Shown in pieces: positions 1 to 4,765 of a stretch of DNA of 5,998 bases. This DNA is from Eubacterium sp. Lineage in GTDB: Bacteria > Bacillota > Clostridia > Lachnospirales > Lachnospiraceae. The notes under the pieces are model-generated. The model did not search any database. It had not been told where the DNA came from and saw only the letters and a program-made list of their open reading frames with translations. Within the stretch, counting starts at the first letter, position 1; every line of letters starts with the position of its first letter. The stretch is taken from NCBI GenBank assembly GCA_024681495.1, contig JAILAS010000008.1:1-5998 (forward strand), written 5' to 3'. The position numbers and the translations under genes are program-made.

Positions 1-168
1 CTCCCCGCGGACTCAGTAATACTCAGCGTGGGAATGCGCGCGAAGTCCAAGGAGGCACTCTCCTTCTATGGAGCATCGCAGTACTTCTACATGGTCGGCG
101 ACTGCAAGGCGCCCGGCACCATACAGACCACGAACCGCAACGCATACGGCGTGTGCATGACTATCTAG
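1..168 (+). CDS. C-terminal end of an FAD/FMN oxidoreductase (old yellow enzyme / 2,4-dienoyl-CoA reductase-like), 5' part outside window
   Basis: An open frame runs from the first base to a TAG stop at 166-168, giving the last 55 residues of a protein. The tail contains ADSVILSVGMR followed about 20 residues later by MVGDCKAPGTI. This is the usual end of a pyridine-nucleotide-disulphide-type FAD domain: a strand ending in a small residue plus Gly, then a (I/V)GD motif whose Asp contacts the FAD ribityl chain. GDC followed by a Pro and a final amphipathic helix is typical of the two-domain NADH:flavin oxidoreductases (enoate reductase, 2,4-dienoyl-CoA reductase and the bile-acid BaiCD/BaiH group). 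Those enzymes carry an FMN barrel, an Fe-S cluster and this FAD domain, and reduce C=C bonds conjugated to a carbonyl. The barrel is not visible, so another FAD-dependent reductase is possible and no substrate can be named. It converges on SDR1 with a shared terminator. Confidence 0.75.
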   Translation, partial: LPADSVILSVGMRAKSKEALSFYGASQYFYMVGDCKAPGTIQTTNRNAYGVCMTI

Positions 169-188
169 AGAATAAAAAAAGACATAGA

Positions 189-224
189 AAAAACCACCCG
201 GAGTGCGAATGCCGGGTGGTTTTT
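189..224. terminator. Bidirectional intrinsic terminator between the flavoprotein gene and SDR1
   Basis: The arms 189-201 and 212-224 are perfect complements (13 bp, core CCACCCGG/CCGGGTGG) around a 10-base loop. On the plus strand the stem ends in five Ts, then CTT. On the minus strand the 3' arm ends in a run of six Ts, and a second run of seven Ts follows at 180-174. It lies about 20 bases after the flavoprotein stop and 8 bases after the SDR1 stop, so it can serve both convergent genes. Confidence 0.9.
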
Positions 225-231
225 CTTAGTG

Positions 232-987
232 CTAGTACCCAACGACCGATGCGCCGCCGTCGATAACCAACGTCTGTCCTGTTATCGTAGCTGCGCAATC
301 GCTGGAGAGGAAGAGAACGCCATTGGCGATATCCTCGGGGCGATTGAGCTTCTTCATAGGGATGGGGTCTATAATATCGGGGGGAGGAGTCTGCGTAGCC
401 ATGGGACCGGTCAAAACACCACCGGGTGCTACTGCATTAACCCTCACACCTAACGAAGCCCACTCCACAGCAGCCTGCATGGTAAGCGAAACCACGGCTC
501 CTTTCGCTGCGGAATAAGGTGCGGAACACATAGGGGGATGCATTCCTCTAATCGCCGCCATGGATGCGAAGTTCACGATCGAACCTCCCTTTTCCTTCAT
601 GGACTGCTCAACTACCTGCTGCATCATGAAGAAAAGGCCTCTGGCATTGATGTCATAGAATCTGTCGAACTCATCGACGGTAACCTCCAGACCCGGAGAG
701 CCGCCCATGATTCCGGCGCAGTTGACGAGCACGTCGATCCCGCCGAATTCCCGACAGACCTTCTCAACTATAGGGGCTATACTTGAAGAATCGCCCAGGT
801 TGATCTCATATCCGGCCACTCTGCCATAAGCAGAAAGCTCGGAAACCTTGGCGTCTATAACATCCTGTTTTACATCCAGAATTACAACGTCAGCTCCTGA
901 CTCGAGGAACTCCTTGCAAATCACGGTACCAATACCGCCGGTGCCGCCCGTGACGACCGCCGTTTTACCGGTAAAGTCTACAACCAT
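232..987 (-). CDS. Classical short-chain dehydrogenase/reductase (SDR1)
   Basis: This 251-residue protein should be a cytosolic NAD(P)(H)-dependent oxidoreductase acting on a carbonyl/alcohol pair. Visible family features, in order, are the cofactor loop TGGTGGIG (residues 13-20), Asp38 at the end of the second strand (which favours NAD(H) over NADP(H)), NCAG at 89-92 in place of the usual NNAG, the catalytic tetrad Asn114-Ser142-Tyr158-Lys162, and RVNAVAPG (182-189). The C-terminal strand VIDGG is also present. Ser142 to Tyr158 is three residues longer than the usual 13-residue spacing, with HPP in the added loop, and the substrate lid after APG is short and Pro-rich (QTPPP). Both point to an unusual pocket. 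The frame is open back to 1089, but the start at 987 has an AAGGAGG site and begins just before the first Rossmann strand. It lies downstream of SDR2 on the same strand with a 152-base gap and its own promoter. The substrate is unknown; resemblance to 3-oxoacyl-ACP reductase is only at family level. Confidence 0.93.
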   Translation of the reverse strand: MVVDFTGKTAVVTGGTGGIGTVICKEFLESGADVVILDVKQDVIDAKVSELSAYGRVAGYEINLGDSSSIAPIVEKVCREFGGIDVLVNCAGIMGGSPGLEVTVDEFDRFYDINARGLFFMMQQVVEQSMKEKGGSIVNFASMAAIRGMHPPMCSAPYSAAKGAVVSLTMQAAVEWASLGVRVNAVAPGGVLTGPMATQTPPPDIIDPIPMKKLNRPEDIANGVLFLSSDCAATITGQTLVIDGGASVVGY

Positions 988-996
988 CTTTAAAAT

Positions 997-1003
997 CCTC
1001 CTT
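997..1003 (-). promoter_or_regulatory. Ribosome binding site that fixes the SDR1 start
   Basis: AAGGAGG on the minus strand is a near-perfect Shine-Dalgarno sequence, 9 bases before the ATG at 987-985. It excludes the longer in-frame start at 1089, which would place the promoter and hairpin inside the coding region. Confidence 0.85.
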
Positions 1004-1017
1004 GCACACCTGTAAGC

Positions 1018-1058
1018 AAAAAAATATCTGTAAGCCGGGAAAATCCAACTTACAGATA
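1018..1058 (-). terminator. Terminator-like hairpin in the SDR2-SDR1 gap (read-through terminator or SDR1 leader attenuator)
   Basis: In the minus-strand RNA, UAUCUGUAAG pairs with CUUACAGAUA as a perfect 10-bp stem (1058-1049 with 1034-1025). It extends inward by two G-U and two G-C pairs to 14 bp around the loop AUUUUC (1044-1039). Seven Us follow at once (1024-1018). This has the form of a rho-independent terminator for transcripts coming from SDR2. Because the -10 box of the SDR1 promoter lies just upstream, RNA started there would probably begin inside the first arm and keep only about 9 bp of the stem. The same symmetry could instead be a DNA operator. Confidence 0.65.
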
Positions 1059-1060
1059 AA

Positions 1061-1089
1061 ATTATACCATTAACTATTTGCATAAGCAA
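1061..1089 (-). promoter_or_regulatory. Strong sigma-A-type promoter of SDR1
   Basis: On the minus strand, TTGCTT (1089-1084) is separated by exactly 17 bases from TATAAT (1066-1061). The preceding TGG gives an extended -10 (TGnTATAAT). The start site is predicted near 1054-1051, leaving a leader of about 65 bases before the SDR1 ATG. The promoter is downstream of SDR2, so SDR1 can be expressed separately. Confidence 0.75.
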
Positions 1090-1094
1090 TGCAA
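1078..1094. promoter_or_regulatory. Inverted repeat covering the SDR1 -35 box, candidate operator
   Basis: TTGCAT and ATGCAA are perfect 6-bp inverted half-sites with a 5-base spacer. The 17-bp element contains the whole -35 hexamer (1084-1089). Its size and position suit a dimeric helix-turn-helix regulator that would block or contact RNA polymerase. No regulator gene is seen in the window, and chance symmetry in AT-rich DNA cannot be excluded. Confidence 0.35.
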
Positions 1095-1139
1095 CAACCC
1101 ATTACACTTTGGCATGCCTTTATAATGGTTTCGTGCACC

Positions 1140-1919
1140 CTAGGCCATCATTCCGCCGTCCACGGGAATGACCACCCCGGTGAGGTATTCCGACGCCTCC
1201 GAAGAGAGGAACAATGCGACATTCGCCACGTCCTGCGTCTCAGCGTAACGCCTCATGGGAATGGACTTCATTACCACCTTGGCGTTCTTCTCGTTCTCGA
1301 GCATCTTGTCTATCATGTGGGTCTTCACATAACCGGGGGCCACCGCATTGACGCGGATTCCCCACCTGGCCCACTCCTTGGCCATGATTCCGGTGAGATG
1401 CTTTACGCCCGTCTTCGCAGCACCGTATACGGACACGTACATCGGTGTCATGATTCCGGCCGCGCTGGTGAGGTTCACCATAGAGCCGCCCTTGCCCGAA
1501 TCCTTCATCCTCTGCGCGAAGACCTGGCTGGTGAAGTAGAATCCCTTCAGGTCGATGCCGTGCACGAAGTCCCACTCCTTCTCGGTGACGTCTAAGATGG
1601 GCTTCTCGTCTATGGTTACGCCGGCGTTGTTGATGAGGATGTCGACGTAGCCGTAAGCCTCTTCTGCCAGGTCGGCCATCTTCTCCACGCTCTCCTTCGA
1701 AGACACATCGCAGGCGAGACCTATCGCATCGAGGCCCTGGGCCTTAAGCTCATCCGCGGCCTTACGGCTGGCCTCCTCGTTAAGGTCAGCGATCACCACC
1801 TTCGCTCCCGCCGCCGCGAGCGTGCCCGCCACGGTGAAGCCTATTCCGCCCGCGGCACCCGTAACCACGGCGCACTTGCCCGTCAGGTCGTAGGACGGCA
1901 ATTGATCCTTAAATGACAT
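1140..1919 (-). CDS. Classical short-chain dehydrogenase/reductase (SDR2)
   Basis: This 259-residue protein should be a cytosolic NAD(H)-dependent alcohol/ketone oxidoreductase. It shows TGAAGGIG (residues 20-27), Asp45 at the end of the second strand (NAD preference), NNAG (97-100), Ser152, the Tyr165-Lys169 pair in YGAAK with the normal 13-residue Ser-Tyr spacing, RVNAVAPG before the lid, and VDGG near the C terminus. The catalytic tetrad Asn expected in the ...NLKG motif is Asp123 here (IDLKG). The lid is charged and Met/Lys-rich, unlike the Pro-rich lid of SDR1, so the two SDRs probably act on different substrates or steps. The ATG at 1919 is preceded by AGGGAGGT at 1934-1927. It lies 111 bases downstream of the transporter gene, past that gene's terminator, and is followed by a hairpin at 1058-1018. 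The family resembles 3-oxoacyl-ACP reductases, gluconate 5-dehydrogenases and hydroxysteroid dehydrogenases, and the sequence alone cannot choose among them. Confidence 0.93.
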   Translation of the reverse strand: MSFKDQLPSYDLTGKCAVVTGAAGGIGFTVAGTLAAAGAKVVIADLNEEASRKAADELKAQGLDAIGLACDVSSKESVEKMADLAEEAYGYVDILINNAGVTIDEKPILDVTEKEWDFVHGIDLKGFYFTSQVFAQRMKDSGKGGSMVNLTSAAGIMTPMYVSVYGAAKTGVKHLTGIMAKEWARWGIRVNAVAPGYVKTHMIDKMLENEKNAKVVMKSIPMRRYAETQDVANVALFLSSEASEYLTGVVIPVDGGMMA

Positions 1920-1959
1920 TTCTTATACCTCCCTTTCGGTTCTAAACATTCTATATAAG

Positions 1960-1989
1960 TATATACCTTTTGGCCCGATATGGGGACAA
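1960..1989 (-). promoter_or_regulatory. Possible promoter of SDR2
   Basis: Minus-strand TTGTCC (1989-1984) lies 18 bases before TATATA (1965-1960), in an AT-rich stretch with overlapping alternatives such as TATACT. The match is moderate. A promoter is expected here because a strong terminator for the transporter gene ends at about 1988. The predicted start near 1953 would give a leader of about 35 bases. Confidence 0.4.
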
Positions 1990-2017
1990 AAAAAGGGTCA
2001 TACCGGAGTATGACCCT
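1988..2017 (-). terminator. Intrinsic terminator of the OFA-type transporter gene
   Basis: A perfect 10-bp stem (1994-2003 with 2008-2017) has the minus-strand loop UCCG closed by C-G, a member of the very stable UNCG tetraloop family. It runs straight into a T tract (1994-1988). It starts 13 bases after the transporter stop. The plus strand has A rather than T after the stem, so it works in one direction only. Confidence 0.92.
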
Positions 2018-2030
2018 GAAAAAAACAATA

Positions 2031-3287
2031 TTATTTTTTGAGCGACTTGCCGTAGATTCCCTTAAGGATTACTGCGCAAACCGCGCCGATTGCGGAAAGA
2101 ACCGCGCCCACGATGTAGGCCGTAGCATAGCTGTATACGCCGCTGTCGCTTACGGCAACCATGGATGTAGCAAGGCGGGGTCCGATGAGGGCAGCTACCG
2201 CGAATGCAATGTACATGAAACCGAAGTTAACGGTGAGGTTCTTATATCCGAAGAAGTCAGCCGTCATGGGCGTAAGCAGGGTTGCCAGTCCGCCGAAGCA
2301 TGCAGCTGCAAGTGCGAGGAAGGCAACGATGGCAGCACCGCTGGGGATGAATGCCAGAGCGCCCATGCAGATTGCAGAGCAGATGCAGATGATGATGTTT
2401 ACGTTGTAGATGCCTACCTTAGAGGAAACGGCACCCCAGAAAAGACGACCCAGAGTGTTGAACAGGGTGATTACGGAAACGGCAAGAGCTGCGTTTGCAG
2501 CGATGGAACCGCCGGCCGTATTGGCTACGATGCCCTTAGCCTGGCTGATGGCGAGCATACCAGAGGTAAGTCCGAATGAGAATCCTGCCATCATGATCCA
2601 GCATGTTGCTGTCTTGATCATCTCGCCACGGGTCTTGTCTACCACTACCCTCTGAGGAGCCTCGGCTGCCTTGGAGGTATCCTCTTCCTTCTTAAAGGAC
2701 TCAACATATCCCTCGGGGATATCGGCGAGGAAGAAAGCCATAGCTACGATGGCCACGAGGAAGATTACGCCGAGGATGATGAACGTGGTCGAAAGGGACT
2801 TGTTCTCGATGAGAGCGTTTGCTACGGGAGCCCAGATAACTGCGCCCGAACCGTAAGCTGCAGCCATCATTCCGGAAGCCATGGATCCCTTATCGGGAAG
2901 AACCTTAACGGAGTAGCTCATCATCTGAGGATAGATGAATGCCACGCCGAGACCTGCGAACACGCCGTAGAAGATGTACAGCATAACGAGGCTGGTGGCG
3001 AAAGAACATCCGATGAGGCCGATACCGTAGAGTATGCCGCCGACGATGATGTTCTGCTTAACATTGAGGCGTGTGATGATGGGGCTCAAAGGAATGGGGC
3101 CCAGGCAGGAAAGTGAAACCTGCAGGGTGTAGGTGATGGCGATTGCGGACGCCGCCCACTCGGGATGAAGCTCCATGATTGCTGACTGCAGAATGGACCA
3201 GGAATAACCGAATCCGGCGCAGAAAGTAGCGATAAGTGCTGCGATGAAAACGAGCATTCTCTTTGACTTGAACTTTTCAATTGACAT
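2031..3287 (-). CDS. MFS transporter, OFA (oxalate/formate antiporter-like) family
   Basis: This 418-residue inner-membrane protein has about twelve hydrophobic helices (near residues 11-31, 45-65, 78-97, 101-121, 134-158, 168-188, 226-250, 262-282, 294-314, 317-340, 352-375 and 385-408). A charged cytoplasmic loop joins the two halves (about 189-225). Length and layout match OFA carriers such as OxlT (418 residues). The helix-8 motif N-x-x-G-R-x-x-x-G is present with Arg281, apparently equivalent to the substrate-binding Arg272 of OxlT. The helix-11 position of OxlT Lys355 appears to be Phe362 (MYIAFAVA), so oxalate/formate exchange is unlikely and another, perhaps monocarboxylate, substrate is more plausible. 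The ATG at 3287 follows AAAGGGA with 9-base spacing. It has its own promoter and a structured leader, is divergent from the STAS-kinase gene, and lies upstream of the two SDRs, suggesting import or export of their substrate or product. Confidence 0.88.
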   Translation of the reverse strand: MSIEKFKSKRMLVFIAALIATFCAGFGYSWSILQSAIMELHPEWAASAIAITYTLQVSLSCLGPIPLSPIITRLNVKQNIIVGGILYGIGLIGCSFATSLVMLYIFYGVFAGLGVAFIYPQMMSYSVKVLPDKGSMASGMMAAAYGSGAVIWAPVANALIENKSLSTTFIILGVIFLVAIVAMAFFLADIPEGYVESFKKEEDTSKAAEAPQRVVVDKTRGEMIKTATCWIMMAGFSFGLTSGMLAISQAKGIVANTAGGSIAANAALAVSVITLFNTLGRLFWGAVSSKVGIYNVNIIICICSAICMGALAFIPSGAAIVAFLALAAACFGGLATLLTPMTADFFGYKNLTVNFGFMYIAFAVAALIGPRLATSMVAVSDSGVYSYATAYIVGAVLSAIGAVCAVILKGIYGKSLKK

Positions 3288-3331
3288 TTTTCAAAATCCC
3301 TTTCTTTAATATAATCTTTCACATTATTAGT

Positions 3332-3368
3332 CCGCTCAAGAACGGTTTTTTATAACCCCTCCGAGCGG
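3332..3368 (-). promoter_or_regulatory. Structured leader (stem-loop) in the transporter mRNA
   Basis: CCGCTC and GAGCGG form a 6-bp outer stem. In the minus-strand RNA further pairing (a short G-U-rich segment, then GGUU with AACC around an AUAAAA loop) can extend it to about 14 pairs with one bulge and one mismatch. It falls within the predicted 85-base leader of the transporter gene. No T tract follows, so it is not a terminator. It could be a regulatory RNA element, an mRNA-stability hairpin or a DNA operator. It matches no riboswitch class that I recognise. Confidence 0.4.
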
Positions 3369-3378
3369 TCCATTGCGT

Positions 3379-3407
3379 ATTCTAACACACAAATTTATCA
3401 ATTGCAA
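3379..3407 (-). promoter_or_regulatory. Promoter of the OFA-type transporter gene
   Basis: Minus-strand TTGCAA (3407-3402), a 17-base spacer and TAGAAT (3384-3379) are preceded by TGT, giving an extended -10. The predicted start is near 3372, about 85 bases before the ATG. Confidence 0.7.
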
Positions 3408-3437
3408 TGAAAGCATTTACATATAACACACATATCT

Positions 3438-3467
3438 TTGACAGTATCCCATTTATGAATGTAAAAT
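3438..3467 (+). promoter_or_regulatory. Promoter of the STAS-kinase gene
   Basis: A consensus TTGACA (3438-3443) is followed after 18 bases by TAAAAT (3462-3467). The start would fall near 3474, leaving a leader of only about 15-20 bases with the GAGGGAG ribosome site at 3479-3485. The -35 boxes of this promoter and the divergent transporter promoter are 30 bases apart. Confidence 0.65.
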
Positions 3468-3488
3468 GTAAAAAACACGAGGGAGATT

Positions 3489-4676
3489 ATGATTATGAAG
3501 AAAACAATTAAGCTTTGCGGGCGCATTGATTCCAATAACGCAGCGCAGAAAGAAAGCGAGATTCTCGAAGAAATCGAGGCCGGTTACGATTCCCCCGACG
3601 ATACCGACGACACATCACAAAAAGAGATCGTACTGGACGCCGAAAAACTCGAGTACATTTCCAGCGCGGGGCTTCGTATACTGATGAAGCTCAGAAAGAC
3701 GTACGGCGATTCGTTCTCCATAATAAACACGAGCCCCGAGGTCTACGAAATCTTCGAGACCACCGGGTTCACGCAGCTCTTCGACGTCAAAAAACGCCTT
3801 CGCAGCATAGACATTGACGGCTGCGAGGTGATCGGACGGGGCTTCTACGGCACCGTCTACCGCATTGATATAGACACCATCGTCAAGGTATACAACACGC
3901 CCGACGCCGTCTCCATGATCGAGAACGAGCAAAAGATGGCCAAGCTGGCGTTCCTGAACGGCATCCCCACGGCCATATCGTACGACACCGTAAAAGTCGG
4001 CGATTCATACGGCTCCGTCTTCGAGCTGCTCCGCTCGGAGACCTTCAACGACCTCATCAAAAAGGACGACTGCGACCTAGAAAAAGTCACCACCGAATAC
4101 GTGGAGTTCCTAAAGCAGGTGCATTCGATAGACCTGGGCGACGTCGATCTCCCCCGGGCCAAAGACATCTACCTTAATTATGTAGAGTTCGACCGCCCAT
4201 ACCTCACCGGGGAGCAATACGACCGCCTCAGGGAGCTATTGACCGCCCTTCCCGATGAAAACCACCTGGTACACGGCGACTTCCAGATGAAAAACGTCAT
4301 GCTCTCAGACGGGGAGCCCATGCTCATCGACATGGACACATTGAGCGCCGGGGCGCCCGTATTCGACCTGGGCCCACTCTACGCCACCTACCGTCTCTTC
4401 GGCGAGGACGAGCCGGAAAACAGCATGAACTTCCTGGGAATAAGCGAGGAGACGACCGCCTTTATCTGGGATAAGATCATGGATGTATACTTCGGCGCCG
4501 ACCATCCGGCGCTCGAAGAAATCACCGATAAGATCAAGCTCGTGGCCAATCTGCGCTTTCTCTACGTGGTCACCGCGACAGAGCTTAAGGACTCGGAGCT
4601 CGGACAGACCAGGATAAGGCACGCGCTCGAACACATCGACGAACTTCTTTCAAAGGTATCAACTCTGGAGTTTTAA
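3489..4676 (+). CDS. STAS (anti-sigma-antagonist-like) domain fused to an aminoglycoside-phosphotransferase-like kinase
   Basis: This is a 395-residue soluble protein. Residues about 4-105 resemble a STAS domain: GRIDSNNA, a strand ending IVLDAEKLEYISSAGLRIL and a helix with FETTGFTQLFDV. Ser59 sits where SpoIIAA has its phosphorylated Ser; the preceding Asp is Ser58. An acidic insert (DSPDDTDD, 34-41) lengthens one loop. Residues about 110-390 form a kinase fold of the APH/choline-kinase type (like the TIGR02172 phosphotransferases): Gly loop GRGFYGTV (116-123), Lys133, helix-C Glu147, catalytic HGDFQMKN (Asp264, Asn269) and metal-binding Asp281 in LIDMD. All key residues are present, so it should be active; the phosphate acceptor may be a small molecule, its own STAS domain or a partner. 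ATG 3495 (9 bases after GGAG) is an alternative, slightly better placed start. It is divergent from the transporter and convergent with the chemoreceptor; its base composition is like its neighbours. Confidence 0.85.
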   Translation: MIMKKTIKLCGRIDSNNAAQKESEILEEIEAGYDSPDDTDDTSQKEIVLDAEKLEYISSAGLRILMKLRKTYGDSFSIINTSPEVYEIFETTGFTQLFDVKKRLRSIDIDGCEVIGRGFYGTVYRIDIDTIVKVYNTPDAVSMIENEQKMAKLAFLNGIPTAISYDTVKVGDSYGSVFELLRSETFNDLIKKDDCDLEKVTTEYVEFLKQVHSIDLGDVDLPRAKDIYLNYVEFDRPYLTGEQYDRLRELLTALPDENHLVHGDFQMKNVMLSDGEPMLIDMDTLSAGAPVFDLGPLYATYRLFGEDEPENSMNFLGISEETTAFIWDKIMDVYFGADHPALEEITDKIKLVANLRFLYVVTATELKDSELGQTRIRHALEHIDELLSKVSTLEF

Positions 4677-4704
4677 TCCCGACGCTCCCATAAAAATATG
4701 TATC

Positions 4705-4744
4705 AAAAAACAGGGTCGGCATCACGCCGACCCTGCTCTGTTTT
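4705..4744. terminator. Bidirectional terminator between the STAS-kinase and chemoreceptor genes
   Basis: A perfect 10-bp GC-rich stem (4711-4720 with 4726-4735, CAGGGTCGGC) has a 5-base loop. On the minus strand six Ts follow at once (4710-4705), making a strong terminator for the chemoreceptor. On the plus strand only TTTT at 4741-4744 follows after five other bases, so termination of the kinase transcript is expected but weaker. Confidence 0.9.
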
Positions 4745-4765
4745 AAATTCGATTTTCTATGCACA

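Noticed and set aside
232..1089. Longer SDR1 start at 1089 adding 34 residues
   Set aside because: The added residues match no SDR feature, no ribosome site precedes 1089, and the segment holds the promoter, hairpin and the AAGGAGG site that serves the start at 987.
1121..1126. Plus-strand TATAAT that might be a -10 box
   Set aside because: There is no -35-like hexamer at 16-18 bases upstream and no plus-strand gene downstream.
1099..1128. Inverted CCATTA/TAATGG hairpin soon after the SDR2 stop
   Set aside because: The stem is only about 8 bp including a G-U pair, the loop is 14 bases and no T tract follows. The hairpin at 1018-1058 is a far better terminator.
1089..1595. 168-codon open frame on the plus strand
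   Set aside because: It is antisense to SDR2, whose motifs are unambiguous. The His-rich translation resembles no family, and it lacks a ribosome site.
1980..2579. 199-codon open frame on the plus strand
   Set aside because: It is antisense to the transporter gene and begins in that gene's terminator. The Cys/Gly/Asp-rich translation is a typical frame shadow of membrane-protein codons.
3086..3322. 78-codon minus-strand frame overlapping the transporter start
   Set aside because: It overlaps the transporter N terminus in another frame, has a GTG start with no good ribosome site and shows no recognisable domain.
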